A DNA stretch of 64,000 nucleotides from Hypomesus transpacificus (Eukaryota; Chordata; Actinopteri; Osmeriformes; Osmeridae). The stretch spans positions 15,237,450 through 15,301,449 of the forward strand of contig NC_061070.1 of NCBI RefSeq assembly GCF_021917145.1. Reading direction: 5' to 3'. The notes beneath the pieces are model-generated. The model ran no database searches and had not been told where the DNA came from. It saw only the letters and a program-made list of their open reading frames with translations. The translations under genes and the position numbers were made by a program. This document shows positions 52,282 to 64,000 of the stretch, piece by piece. Numbering within the stretch: the first letter of the stretch is position 1; each line of letters opens with the position of its first letter.

Positions 52282-54017
52282 CGCCATGATTGTACAAATA
52301 TTTATTGTAGATCACTGTCTTTCACTGTTTAATTTTTTTACCCTTTTTGCCAAAAAAGCACCATATTAAATAATTGGTTGATAGTTGTCTGTCTTTTGTT
52401 TCATACATACGCTCGAAGAAAATAAACTATACACTTCATGTAGGCGTCAAAATAGTCGTGATTAGGAAATACTCTCTAGGGACCTTGTTCAGCAGACGTG
52501 AAAGGAGTGAACTTTTGTCATTGTTTAGTTTTGGAATTTATGTCATAGCCATAGCAACACACTTTGAGGGTTGGGCATGTGTGTATGTGTGTGTGTGTGA
52601 GAGAAAACATTCCTGGATAAAAACATCAGCATCAGAGCCCTGCCTTAACTGTAACCTTAACCCTAACCAATGATTGCATCATTAAAGAAAACTTTCATAA
52701 CCCAGTCATGGGGTTTGGCAACATTTTACATGTTCATTTCACTGCGTAAAGAATGAAGTTGAAGGTACTTCTGCATTCCATGTATGTGTAGGCTAATGTG
52801 TTGGATCGGGTTCACTGGGTAGCGAGGCAGTGCAAAGAATTAATGATTACAAGGCTCGTTTGACAGCTATACTTAGATGGGTTTAAAAGGTTCAGAACAG
52901 GAGGACCTGACAGAGCAGAAAGAAGACTGGTCCTTCTTTCTGGAGGCAGGAGTGGCATTTCTGAGTATTTGTTCACTTCATGAAGTGTGCAATCCTCACT
53001 GAGATTTATAAAGAACTAGGTGTACCACCTATCATTTCATCTCCAACCTGATATCACCCAAACCCTAATCTCGGATGGCAAAACATCCAGATAGATTCCT
53101 AACTTGGAAATGCCGAAACACAGCTACAGTGTCTTTCTTATTAATGGGACGCAAAGGATACGCCATTCACAGTCCTAACGCACACAGACACATCATTTAC
53201 CATCCTGTTCCGCCACATTCCTGTTTCCATGGGGACAACCACAGTTATTTGATCCTTTTTTGTCTGTGAGGGTGGAGGACATTGACAACCCCAAAAATGC
53301 TTGAAAGATTCTCCCATAGCAGGGGATACATGTACTATAATACTGTACTACACAATACTATGGCTGGAGTAACTTACAAGGAGTCTTCAATGCCTCAAGG
53401 AAATGTGATTGGAGGCATTTCCAGCTGTAATGATTGGCGTGACTCAAGTTCACCTCAGAGATGGAGTCTGGTCCTACAGGGCTCTTTGACCAGTTATCTT
53501 CATATCACAAGATCGAAGCCTATCACTGTTTGTCACTGAAATGTTTAACAGGAATGTTTACACGCTCTTCACATATTTATTTTCATAGATACTGTGCAAC
53601 AAAGCCACGATGGCTTGTTGTTCTTGTTTAAATCACTAGACGATCTGAGACTCATGATCCTCAGCTAAAACAGAGACATAGGACAATCGTCTGTAAAGAC
53701 TTTGACCCTCAGCTCTACATGAATAAATATGGCTGGTGGACTCCCGTCTACAACTACACTGTAATTCAGTTTTGTAGATTTTTTTCTATAGAGATTCCCC
53801 GCTGCGATAGCCATAGAGTGTAGTTTCATGTTGACTTCTTAGCAGTGAATGTAGGTGCAGAGATCTGAGAAGGATCACCCAGTTCCCAACCATTCTTTAA
53901 GCAGCCTAGTGTCAAAGACCGGACCCAAAAAACTGATGGGTGGGATCTTCCAACAGGTCACTTTTCAGCACCCTGAAAAGTGATCCAGTAAGTGGAGAAC
54001 CCTGTGCAGAACAGTGC

Positions 54018-54088
54018 CTGGGGGGAGGGGGCAGACAGAGGGGGAGGGGGGCAGAAGGGGGCCGAAAGGGGGGGAGGGGGGACAGAGG
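54018..54088 (+). repeat. G-rich tract with quadruplex potential
   Basis: Many separate G-runs of three to seven bases lie within 71 bp, separated by short A/C-containing loops (GGGGGGAGGGGG, GGGGGAGGGGGG and similar), which fits the sequence pattern for stacked G-quartets. Confidence 0.7.
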
Positions 54089-55814
54089 GTGTTTTGATCC
54101 AGGTCTGTGTTCACAGCCAGAGCAAGAACACAACCACTTCTAGTATCTTGTTTTGCGGGTGTCTTTTTTTCTGTATGTTGTCTGTCTGGCACTTTAACGC
54201 TCTTGGTTAAGGTAGAGTAATGAGTGCTTGGTGTGATATTACTCATCCTGTTTTAGACATAACTGTAGGTGGTTACACCTACAGGTGGTTTGTGATCTCA
54301 TTCACCCATGACAATTGAAGATGGGTCATATGAAATGACCCATCGGATTTGTTATATTCACAAACTCTGGTCATATTCTCATACTTGGTCATATTTCCTC
54401 ATCAATCTCTCACCTTACATGATCTAACCACTTGGCAATTAGCAACTTAAAAAAGAATTCTCGATCTCCATTTCCCTGTTCACGGTTGAATATCCTGTGT
54501 AACCAGATCTGTGGGTCCACCAGATCCACCAGTCTCAGCTGTGGTAAGCTGGGTCAGCCTTGGCCCACCAAAAGTTAGCCAACTCTGTGTTGCAACACAA
54601 CATGACCTTCTCCTGTGGTTACCTGGTTGTTTACACACCACAGTCACCATAACACAACTGCTGAACTGTGCGGCAGTTCTGTACAACCTACGGCACCTGT
54701 TCAACACCAAAAATGTGCCACCTGAATTGCTCAATCTATTCAGTCTAAGACTACAGCCAAAATGACTAACTATAAACTGTGAAACTCTGTATAAACATTG
54801 TGTAACTCTGTAAAGCCTGTTTTCTATTGTACACCCATCTCTACCTGAGCTGTGGTGTCGGATAAAGTAATGGTATTTACAATCAGTGCAATATACTTCA
54901 TTTTCAGTGTACAGTTTAAGTGTGTGACACTGTACCAAATATCTATCAATCAAACTAGTAGTAGCAGGAGTAGTAGTAATATTGGAATTAGTCTGTGAGC
55001 TGCCTCTCCTCCTCTTCCTCTCTCCCTCCCTTGCCTCTGGTCATTACTGGGTTAGCCATTGCACCTAGTGTGGAATAAGATCTTTATAAGATCTTTTGAA
55101 CATGCTCTGTGGACCTGAAATCAGCCTGAACAGACCTTATCATCACAATTGAACAAAGGGCTTAGTGAGCCTGGGTCAGGGGTCAAACCTACTGATGCCA
55201 GACAGGGCCTCTACTCTCTGGGCTCCCCACACAGGAGTGACAGAGTAAACATTTATGTGGCTTCCAAATTGATTTACCATACCGCTAAAATAATGGTCAT
55301 ACTATTGTCAATGGAGGTTGGAGTGCAATTGTTAAATGGACATCTAGATGTTATTTGAAGTAATGCTGTGTTAGAAAAAGAGAATGTAAGAGACAAAGAA
55401 AATGAGCACAAATCTAAGCAGGAAGAAAAGTGCAGAAATATAATTGTTTACTCTCCAGAATTATAAACACTGTTTTTACTATTCCGGAATGTTCTACGTC
55501 ACCATGAGTTCTCTTTGACATTTACATGAATAAGAGGAACTGCATCAGATGGATGAATAGCCTGACTGTCAGTCATATGACACACCTCATAGCCGAGGGC
55601 AACAACACACATGTAGCTTTGACTTTCAGGGCCTTGGCTTGAACCACTACCTGCTGTTACTAGAAAGACTGGAAAGGCACCGCAAGGTTTTTCAGGCCTG
55701 TATGCATGTTCTTTAGATCAATCTGCTGTCCCTCGTCCTGTCTCATACACAGATTGTGTTTCTTTCCACCGTCTTCTACCTTTTCACACCGTTTCTGTGT
55801 GACAGTTGGGAGGG

Positions 55815-56258
55815 GGATAAACCAGGGAGCCATCTGGTTCACCTGGTTCTGTAATTAAATACAGGTAGATAGAGGCACGCCATAGTTAATCACTGGCCGG
55901 CAGTGATTAATGTGAAGTGGTGTCCTGTACTAGAAATACATGGTTCATGTACAGATGTACAGGGATCATTAGTAGCCACTGTTTTTCCCCACCGTAGATG
56001 TTTTACAAAAGCAACTATTTAAAACATTTGCTGTTCCCCAGCCTAATATTGTAGAACAGCAGTTCAGGGCTTGCGGTTTGCCGTTGTGTGCCTTTTTATA
56101 TGTGAAACCACCTCCAAGTGTTTTGTGTGTCACTTATTTCATTGGACGGGCCTTATTCTGTCTTTTTGTTTCTTTGCAGTGGGAGTGTGTTGATTTAATT
56201 CAAATTAACGTGGTCACGTGACAGAACCAGGTGAACCAGATGGCTCCCTGGTTTATCC
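55815..56258. repeat. Perfect 38-bp inverted repeat, arms 368 bp apart
   Basis: The sequence at 55815-55852 (begins GGATAAACCAGGGAGCCATC) is the exact reverse complement of 56221-56258. Outer flanks show weaker shared words (CCACCGT, TTCACACCG), suggesting longer decayed arms. A tRNA B-box-like GAATTCAAATCC follows the right arm. It may be a foldback element or two opposed copies of one repeat. Confidence 0.8.
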
Positions 56259-56687
56259 TACCAATCACATCTGTTCCTCCTGTACCACATATGCTGCCAA
56301 AGCGGTGTGAATTCAAATCCGGCCTTGGCCCTTTACTGCATGTCTCCCTCTCCATACACTTTCTACGGTGGCCCTGAAGTGCAAACGACAACGGCAAATA
56401 GGAAAACACAACGCAAAATCAAAAAACACAACATCATTAACTTCTGAAGGAAAAAGAACGGACCCTCCTTATTGGACAGACGGACTGTCTGTCTTTTAAC
56501 AGGAAGGAGTGGTAAAAACACGAACAGCACCTGCTGTCAACCTGTTTGAATGGTTTTCGACAGGACAAACAGCAGCACCATCTCAATAGATGTTTCCCTG
56601 CTCCAACACACCTGATTCAATAAAATGGGTTGTTATAACGACCATTCCTTTGAATAAGGTGAGTTGGATCAGGGAAACATCTAAAAC

Positions 56688-56872
56688 AGCCATCTGAGGG
56701 AGTCGGACTAGTAATCAGAAAGTTGCCGGATCGATTCCCCGCCAAGCCAAATGACGTTGTGTCCTTGGGCAAGGCACTTCACCCTACTTGCCTTGGGGGA
56801 ATGGTCCCTGTACTTACTGTATGTCGCTCTGGATAAGAGCGTCTGCTAAATGACTAAATGTAAATGTAAAAA
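56688..56872 (+). mobile_element. tRNA-headed SINE
   Basis: The head contains TCGGACTAGTAATCAGAAAG and a B-box GGATCGATTCC (56728-56738). The body reads GTGTCCTTGGGCAAGGCACT. The tail is TCGCTCTGGATAAGAGCGTC then TGCTAAATGACTAAATGTAAA. Same family as 43903-44092, opposite orientation. Confidence 0.8.
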
Positions 56873-57228
56873 AACATGCAGGAGAGAGGCCTTCAAAGAC
56901 CTTTGGCTTTAAACTGTCACAATCAAAATGAATAACGGCAGAAATAACCCCAAAATTATAACTTTATAAATGAAATTCGTACATTTACCTTGAACTAAAG
57001 AAAAACCAACACCACCTTTTCCTTGCTATGAAGAATGACAACAAAAAAGGCTGCTACTCTAAGCACAAACAAACCAGGCACTTATTCTCATCTCATGAAC
57101 AAAGGGCCTCTCCCCTCACTAACGCACACACACCCAAGACCTGATCAACTGGCATTCTAGAGGCATGACAAAACAAGCAAGGAGAGGTATTGACATGGTG
57201 ACAGGGTGGGTCCAGGAATGGGTCGCTT

Positions 57229-57234
57229 TATAAA
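57229..57234 (+). promoter_or_regulatory. TATA box of the first MAL-family gene
   Basis: TATAAA inside GCTTTATAAAGAG, 78 bp upstream of the start codon at 57312, a normal distance for a short leader. Confidence 0.55.
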
Positions 57235-57311
57235 GAGTATGTTCTCAAGTAATGTGTTTCATTGTAGAGAGGAGGTTGTGTTAGGTTGACAGGCACACAT
57301 TCACTAAGATT

Positions 57312-58927
57312 ATGGCCACATCCAACCATTCGTTACCCAGTGGTGGTAATGTCTTCACCACCATACCGGACATCTTCTTCATTCCTGAGTTTGTAAGTAA
57401 CGACCGAATCCCCCTCTGCTCTGGGTTATGGGCTAGCGTCCAGTTTCATCCCAGGGAATATAAAGTATACTTGGGATGGAAAATGTATCATTTCAGATAT
57501 GGCTGTGGCTCAGAGATGGTATTGATTTCTGAATGTAATATCGTAAAATTTAGACCACTGCACATTGTTTTTTCATGAGATGAGAAGGACAATTTTGATT
57601 GAGGAACAGAAGGGTACAATTTAAGAGACCACTCCAAATTTGACCATTCTGTTTCTCACTCAAAATTGTCATTCTCAACAACAACAAAAATTATGAAAGA
57701 AAAAGGTGCAGTGGTCTCAATGTTTTTCCAGAGCTGTATTTTGAATCAGCACAAACAACGGCTATGTGTGAAGGGAAACTGTTTTTTGAAATGGGTGCGT
57801 TTGTAGAAGGAAGAGACACAGAACGAAAGAAAAATAGTGCGAGCTGTATTTAACTGACTGTTCAGTATGTGTGTGTGGACCGTACATATTGATCATGTGT
57901 TTTGTTTGTGTGTTGGGCAGGTGTTTGGGGGTCTCGTGTGGTGCCTGTTGGCCTCCACTACACTGATGGGCAACCCTACAGGCTACGTGATGTTCGTGTC
58001 TCTCTTCTGCTTCGTCATGACCACACTCTGGATGCTTATCTTCGTCTGTGGGTGCAACCAGCGTAGCAACTGGCCAACTCTGGTAACACACGTCACCTTC
58101 ACTGCCAAGAGTCAGACAGAAAGAAACAAACAAAAAAGACACAGGGAAAGAAAGAGAAAGAAAAAAAGTTTCACAAAAGAAAGAGAGGAACTATGCTCAT
58201 TATGATCACATTGGTATACAGAATTTTGTTGAAAACTTAACTGTTGTACATATATACTGTAAGAAAGGCTAGAATCAGCCAAGGGGCCCCATCCATGGAA
58301 ACCTACAGTAGTACTGTAGTAGACACTGCATCATTCCTATTGATTTAAGTGACAGACGTTTTTGCTCTGCTTGCAACGTTGGAATATAAACCCATACAAT
58401 GTGCTACCCTCTAACATTCCACGTGTTTTTCTGCTGTCTGTGTCCCACTTAAGGATGTAGCATACCATTTCCTGGCGTCTCTCCTCTACCTCAGCTCCTC
58501 AGTAGTCCTGGCTTATTTAATCATCGTGCTGCAAGTAACCTTTAGTGGCACCCAGAATTACAAGTTATTAATTGCTTGTGTGGTAGGTTACCTTTCTACA
58601 TCTCCTCATCCTTAAATTCATAAAGTATATTCAAATCCTAAAACTACAGTTATTTGCTATCATGGGCAGTGAAACAGCCCATTTTATAAACAATTCATGT
58701 TATAATTAACATGCACAAATACATGACCATAACCCAAATCATCTAATACAGACCCTGAACTAGTAAACTCATACGTGAATCAACATTTTAACTTCTTCAG
58801 TCAATTTAAGCGGATTTCGGATTTGCTAACTTCCTTTTTGTTTGAATTACAGGTGATGTCGTATCTGGCAACTCTATGCTACGTCATCCATGCCATCTTC
58901 TCTGCCATCAGATGGAAGTCTTGCTGA
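57312..58927 (+). CDS. MAL-family MARVEL-domain tetraspan protein (mal/mall-like), gene 1
   Basis: Four exons, 57312-57392, 57921-58082, 58454-58582 and 58853-58927 (TGA), all phase 0, give 148 residues with the MAL exon plan. Residues 8-27 (LPSGGNVFTTIPDIFFIPEF) match the MAL N-terminus. Then come four hydrophobic segments: VFGGLVWCLLAS, VMFVSLFCFVMTTLWMLIFV, a segment in YHFLASLLYLSSSVVLAYL, and VMSYLATLCYVIHAIFSAI. The C-terminus RWKSC resembles the RWKSS apical-sorting end of MAL. MAL proteins organise glycolipid rafts for apical or myelin traffic (family knowledge). Position after nphp1 parallels human MALL-NPHP1, but the sequence looks as close to MAL, so orthology is left open. Poly(A) signal 59129-59134. 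Confidence 0.85.
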
Positions 58928-59812
58928 AGACCAGCAGCATTCACAAAACAGTCTGTTATCACAAGTGCCTCACCTGCTATCTGATTACACAGATCTCAGA
59001 TCAGATACGAGACACATTTACCTGAGACATTTTCACTGTGCCACGCCAAATGTAAACAGACCTAAGAGACCACTCTACTCTTGTTCAATTATATGAATTA
59101 CCACCAACTCCTTTTATTTTATAATTTCAATAAAATATATCAGTATGACTGACTGTATAACGTTTTAAAAACTCATAGTATGTTTTTAGATTGTAATCTA
59201 TTGTACATTTGAATTTTATTTCAGACACAAGCTCATTTGAATGTTGGCATGTAACTGGAAATAAATATATTTTATACAATCCCATACATTTTATGTTGCA
59301 TATACCTGAGTGAGTGATAGAGAAAAAGAGAGAAAAATAGACGATAAAAATATTAATAATCCCTTTCTTTGAGATTCCTGTCTTTCATAAAAAACAGCCT
59401 GCATGAACGGAGAGAAGTCAGGTTACACAATTTAACCATTTAAAATCGTTTTCTTGAAACATTGGGAATGCAGAATTGTATATGGTATTTTGCATAAATC
59501 TTCCGCACTGGGATGGTACTGAAAGTGGAGAGCCAATGAAGATAAACAATTTCAACAACCCGCACAAAACTCGACCAAATTACATCGTTTATTAACCCTC
59601 ATGAACCACGACCACTCCCACCTGCTTTTCGCACCAGTTGTCCTCTTTCTGCGGATGAAACGGTCACACCAGTCTTTGAAGGGTGTGTCCAGGTGGGAGC
59701 CATGGCCAAGCAGGCTCGTCTAGTTTAGCATTTCTTGAATGGGAAGTTACCAACCTGTTGCTCCGTTAGTTGGCAGAGTGTGGAGTGAAGCTCGCTAACG
59801 GAAAGCACAGCG
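58928..59812. other. 3' UTR of MAL gene 1 and promoter region of MAL gene 2
   Basis: AATAAA occurs at 59129-59134, with AAATAAATA further on near 59258. The following 0.5 kb shows no coding potential. The last 200 bp before the gene 2 start are somewhat richer in GC and free of a clear TATA box. Confidence 0.5.
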
Positions 59813-61325
59813 ATGGCAGCCACCACTGCCCAGATAGTGCGTAGCCTGCCCAGTGGTTTGGGTATATGCATAACGGCGCCGGATATCTTCTATCTACCGG
59901 AACTGGTAAAATAACACATTTATTTATTTTTGTATGTCATTTAAAGTCATCAAGTATTAATGATACAATTTCATAAGTGAAATTCGTTTTGCAAACAGAA
60001 GAGTACAAATCCTAAATTGCATGTAGGCCTATTTATATCAGGGGCTGATTCAAGTACATTATACTAATTATAATTAACACATTATAATATTTTATTCGTT
60101 ATGGTTTACGTAGGCCTCTTCACCATTTTTATTTTGTACTTTTGTAAGAAGATGCTGGTTTTGAAACCATGACTTGTTGGGGAGTGTGTACAGGTAAATA
60201 GCCTAGGATGAGGAAAACAAACTTGAGTTGAAATACTAACTTCACTAAAACATTGTGTTACATTGTATTCCTACACTTGATTCGAGCTTGAAAACATTCT
60301 GCCAAAGTAACAGATTTAGTGCTTTCTAAAGTAGAAATAAGAAATGTATACTGAGAAAATGGGTTAGATTACATGGGTTAAATGTCTCTCTTGGAAGTCG
60401 CTTTGGATAAAAGTGTCTGCTAAATGAATAAATGTAAATGTAATGTAAATGTTAAAGAGCAGAATGAACACCCGCAGAGGGGGAGGGGACACAGAGCAGG
60501 GAGAAGAAGAGGGGGGGGGGGGGAGTAGGGGGGGTCAGATCCCATTGGTGGGAGTTCAGAGCATCATGGCACGTTGAATATTATTAGGCTCAAGTTGTGT
60601 GTGTGTGTATTGAATGTCTGATTTTGTTTGATTGGGCAGTACATGCATGTGTATGTTGGCAATGCATGGATACCTGTATTTACTGTGCTCTCATTTCTCT
60701 ATTTGTATTGACACAGATCTTTGGGGGGCTGGTGTGGATCCTGGTGGCATCTACACATGTGAACCCAAACAACCCCCAAGGCTGGGTGATGTTTGTGTCG
60801 GTGTTCTGTTTTGTCATGACCTTCCTCTGGCTCATCGTCTTCGCAGCTGGGGGCCACAAGAACAGTGGAGGGTGGGCCGCAGCGGTAAGTATGTTGGAGT
60901 TTGCAAGACTAGAATAAATCAAGCAGACCTCAGATTTTCCACGTGAGAACGTGCTTGACCCAGGTGTGTTTGCTTCGTATTGCTCCATCCAGGACTTTGC
61001 ATACCACGGTCTGGCAGCCTTCTTCTACCTCAGTGCGTCTGTGATTCTGGCCGAGCTCACGATCAGACTAAAGACTGAAGGTGTCTTCAAGGACTACCAG
61101 ATTGACATTGCTGCTGTGGTGAGGCCTCAACACAAAGATAACAGTCAGTCAGTACTAGAATCAACAGCTGGGATTGTCTGTGCAGTCTGTATGAGCAGCA
61201 CGTGTGACTATTTGCATTCCGTTGAAGTTTCTTCCTGTTTTTTTTTTCAGGTGTTTTCGTTCGTGACCACGCTTTTTTACTTCATCCATTTCATTTTGTC
61301 ATCCATTCGATGGAAGTCGTTTTAA
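59813..61325 (+). CDS. mal: MAL-family MARVEL-domain tetraspan protein (MAL-like), gene 2
   Basis: Four exons, 59813-59905, 60717-60884, 60993-61118 and 61251-61325 (TAA), all phase 0, encode 153 residues, the length of human MAL. The N-terminus has SLPSGLGICITAPDIFYLPE. IFGGLVWILVAST and QGWVMFVSVFCFVMTF are almost identical to MAL. DFAYHGLAAFFYLSASVILA, DIAAVVFSFVTTLFYFIHF and the C-terminal IRWKSF complete the four-helix MARVEL fold. It is in tandem with gene 1, with the same orientation and exon plan, so the two arose by local duplication of a MAL-type gene. Whether this one is the mal or mall orthologue needs a tree. Poly(A) signal 61747-61752. Confidence 0.87.
60396..60451 (+). mobile_element. 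SINE 3' tail fragment in MAL gene 2 intron 1
   Basis: Only the tail remains: TCGCTTTGGATAAAAGTGTC, then TGCTAAATGAATAAATGTAAA. The tRNA-like head is missing. Confidence 0.65.
60476..60535 (+). repeat. G-rich tract in MAL gene 2 intron 1
   Basis: G-runs including one of 13 bases, set in a purine-rich strand. Quadruplex-compatible. Confidence 0.6.
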
Positions 61326-61752
61326 AGGTCATGGATCGGACAGTGGGTGTTTTGTGTGTGTGTGTGAGGGACTGAAAGAGAGACGTTATCAGACCTGTCA
61401 TTCTCCGTAGATTGTAAACCAACAACTGGAAACCTTGCAAAGGGTTGAGAAAGAAAGGGTTTTGTTCATTCTCACTGATATATAATCTAATCAAATCGCT
61501 TCTCATTTTTTTAAATATTTTTTAATGGGGAAATCTGCTCGAGATTGTTGTTGACACACTGTTAAACGGCCCTGACACTCCCAAGCATTTTATATGATCT
61601 CTACCTTCTCAGTAAAACATTTTTATACCGTACATAACTATCGCTAATTACTTTTGATATCCACCAGATATGTGAGTTATATTTTGTTAGGTCTGAGGTT
61701 GTCTCCACTGTAGATTTTTATAGAAAGACTTTTCTTTTGAAATTGTAATAAA

Positions 61753-62800
61753 ATCCGCAAATCAACATGCCATATTCTCTGTGGGGTTTTCTTCAATATT
61801 AACCATGAAAAATGTTCACTGATAAAACTAAGACTTGGTAGCTAAGAGGTATATTGAGGTTTGTATTTCTTTAATTACTCAAGAAAGGGTGGGTGTGTTG
61901 AGTAATCCTTTTAAAATGAAACTATCAGTAGACCCATAGTAGAATTTTTGCCTTTCAAACTATTCATTTTCAACTTGTGTCTGTGTGAGATCCAGGACTC
62001 AAAACAAACCAATGACCTTTCCTGTCAGAGGAAAAAAGACCACACCCCAATACCTGTCGCTCTCATCTCTTGAACTTGTGTGAGACAAGAATGTAAAGTT
62101 GAGAAGAGGAAAAAACGACACAAAAGAAAGGTAGGGACACTGAGAAGTACCAAAAACAAAGAAAGGGAGACAAGGGAAGACGATGACAAGAAGACTGGTA
62201 TCTAGAGAGTCTACAGGGTTTATGTACCTACAGACAAGAGACACGATCAGACGGTTAAGATGGCAGACCCATCTCCTAGGACACAAAAGGTCTATTTTAA
62301 AGACATCCCTGTGTTGACACTGTACACTGTGCTGAGGGAGGTATTGTAGGCAGTTTGTCAGGAGGCCATGTTTCTCTGGGCTTGCTTAGATATAGCTGAT
62401 TATTAGAACGAAGTTTGCGGGATTTAGGTTGGAATGAAAGTTTACAGTAACAGCGTTGGGCATCCCAGGGTGGGTAGCAAACAACTGACACTTGTCAGAT
62501 TTTAAACCTTCATATACTTGCATTTCTTATAGATATATCAAATGTATAACATCTATGCCATATGTTTTTCAAGATACCAAATTATATAAACAAAAAGTGA
62601 GTAGTTTTGAGATACATGTAAACATCAGTCTCTAGACATCTCATGTTAATATATGAATAGCACCACCATCTGGTCATAAGGTGTAGCACTACACCACATA
62701 ACTTCCATCCATCTAACCTACCACTTCAGATGGCCAGCTAATGGGTCTCCATGATGAGCCCCTCATGCTGGTGTGACAGGCTGCCCCAGAGCAGCCACAC
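61753..62800. other. Intergenic sequence after MAL gene 2
   Basis: No exon-like open frame, RNA gene or transposon was recognised. A purine-rich stretch (about 62085-62200) is the only compositional feature. Confidence 0.5.
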
Positions 62801-63102
62801 AGCCTGGAGACCATCCTGGAGACCAGCCTGGAGACCAGCCTGACTACCAGCCTGGAGACCAGCCTGGAGACCAGCCTGGAGACCATCCTGAAGACCAGCC
62901 TGAAGACCAGCGTGGAGACCAGCCAGAAGACCAGCCTGGAGACCATCCTGGAGACCAGCCTGGAGACCAGCCCGGAGACCAGCCCGGAGACCAGCGTGGA
63001 GACCAGCCTGGAGACCATCCTGGAGACCATCCTGGAGACCAGCCTGAAGACCAGCTGGAGAGCAGCCTGAAGACCATCCTGGAGAGCAGCCTGGAGACCA
63101 GC
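62801..63102. repeat. 12-bp minisatellite, about 25 copies
   Basis: Tandem variants of GACCAGCCTGGA (alternatives GACCATCCTGGA, GACCAGCCTGAA) over 300 bp. Because 12 is divisible by three, several frames on both strands stay open and give low-complexity peptides such as (GDQP)n. I treat it as non-coding. Confidence 0.9.
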
Positions 63103-64000
63103 ACACCAACCTGCTTCTTCCTGAGGACTGTCTTTATCTAATGTCTCCCATTGGGCATGGGCCAAACTGGAGTGAAGACCACAGCAGCACATCCATGCAT
63201 GCATTGACATGCATATGAACACAAACATAAATACACAGACAGACACACACACAGAGAGCGACCTGCTGGGACAGCTGACATTTAGCAGGCAGAGAGGAGA
63301 CCACAGGGGTTGATAAAGAGAAGATCAACTACAGTAGGGTGTTAAGGAAGAGTCAAGGAACACACACTCACAGGTCAGATCCAACTGGGATAGTCACTGC
63401 TGAGATGCAAACTCTTAAAGCTTTCTGTTTATTAAGTGTTACAGTCTGGGGAAAATAAAACGGAATAGAATATTTTGAAGCTGTTCGGTCCTGAGAATTA
63501 GTCTCCAACTGTGCGTGGCGAGTGGTTGCGTTCTCTGTGATAGCAGAGCGGCATGTGGGTGGCTTTCCTCAGTACGTCTGAAGACTGAACCCCTGCTGAG
63601 AAAGTGACACTGGCTGACTGATGCAAAGGGTATAAACAGGAAGCGCATCCATCACTTCCTGTGCAAATTGAGAGTTTATGACAATCTCAAAAGGATGGTT
63701 TGAACTGTGCACCATCTCCACCACCAACACTTTCAAGAAGAACAACACAAACACGGAGGATGTCAGTGGTATGTATTTCTATTTGACAGTTCAAACTCCA
63801 ACACTCAAAATAATATGAATCTTTTGAAGTCTGAAAAGGAAAGGAAATCTATCAGTTGAGTGAGATGCTCTCTGAGTCTGTGACTCCACATACATGTCCA
63901 GGATTGATGATGTCATGACCATCTGGAGCAGTCTCTGTTGACCTCAGCGGAGCTCCGGTCTAACCAGGATGAAGCATATGGAATGATTACACCTGGGACG
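63103..64000. other. Unassigned right edge
   Basis: A short (CA)n/(GT)n-type stretch lies near 63225-63255; otherwise no recognisable gene, RNA or repeat. Confidence 0.5.

Larger units (their letters stand above)
52282..57228. other. nphp1 3' end and intergenic region
   Basis: The nphp1 poly(A) signal AATAAA is at 52420-52425. Beyond it, about 4.8 kb has no recognisable exon series. Visible structure: a G-rich tract at 54018-54088, a perfect 38-bp inverted repeat (55815-55852 and 56221-56258), a tRNA-like repeat fragment near 56305-56360 and a SINE at 56688-56872. A 157-codon minus-strand frame at 54480-54953 looks like chance. Confidence 0.55.

Noticed and set aside
54480-54953. 157-codon minus-strand frame
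   Set aside because: No family resemblance, no nearby splice or promoter signal, and an overlapping open frame on the other strand; probably chance.
62713-63252. Frames of up to 179 codons on both strands, e.g. (GDQP)n
   Set aside because: A 12-bp repeat keeps several frames open at once; the peptides are only repeat translation.

Overview
The window is ordinary vertebrate chromosomal DNA from a teleost fish. The genes are split by GT-AG introns, (CA)n/(TG)n microsatellites are frequent, there is an intact Tc1-type transposon of the kind common in fish, and there are several tRNA-headed SINEs. The gene order kif20b - htr7 - pank1 - slc16a12 matches human 10q23.31, while nphp1 followed by MAL-family genes matches human 2q13. 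The species cannot be named from the sequence. Nothing bacterial, viral or CRISPR-like was seen. Exons were assembled by hand from reading frame, splice dinucleotides and remembered vertebrate family sequences, so exon ends are predictions.

Layout: (1) 1-10.36 kb, + strand: the 3' two thirds of kif20b, a mitotic kinesin. The motor domain lies off the left edge; the coiled coil, C-terminal tail and 3' UTR are present. (2) 10.4-19.7 kb: gene-poor, with small repeats. (3) 19.7-22.5 kb, - strand: htr7, a Gs-coupled serotonin receptor, in two coding exons. (4) 23.7-27.8 kb, + strand: a three-exon short-chain dehydrogenase (sniffer/C-factor type). Its last two exons plus the flank are repeated as an almost identical 1863-bp tandem duplication. 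(5) 27.9-38.4 kb, + strand: pank1 (pantothenate kinase 1), with the alpha-type and beta-type first exons, a candidate third first exon, mir-107 in intron 5, and a long 3' UTR carrying a hAT MITE with a perfect 8-bp target duplication. (6) 38.6-46.65 kb, + strand: slc16a12, an MCT-family transporter. It has an intact 1.66-kb Tc1-like transposon in one intron and an unusual repetitive expansion of its central cytosolic loop. (7) 46.7-52.4 kb, + strand: nphp1 (nephrocystin-1), 20 exons, starting about 160 bp after the slc16a12 poly(A) signal. (8) 57.2-61.8 kb, + strand: two tandem four-exon MAL-family tetraspan genes. (9) 61.8-64 kb: no gene recognised; a 12-bp minisatellite.

The genes do not form a functional system. 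The known functional link is pank1 with its intronic mir-107. The observations I rate highest are the candidate third pank1 first exon (phase-compatible with exon 2), the slc16a12 loop expansion, the recent partial duplication of the dehydrogenase gene, the (TG)n/(CA)n tracts flanking nphp1 exon 12, and the back-to-back 14-residue and 11-residue coiled-coil repeats in kif20b.
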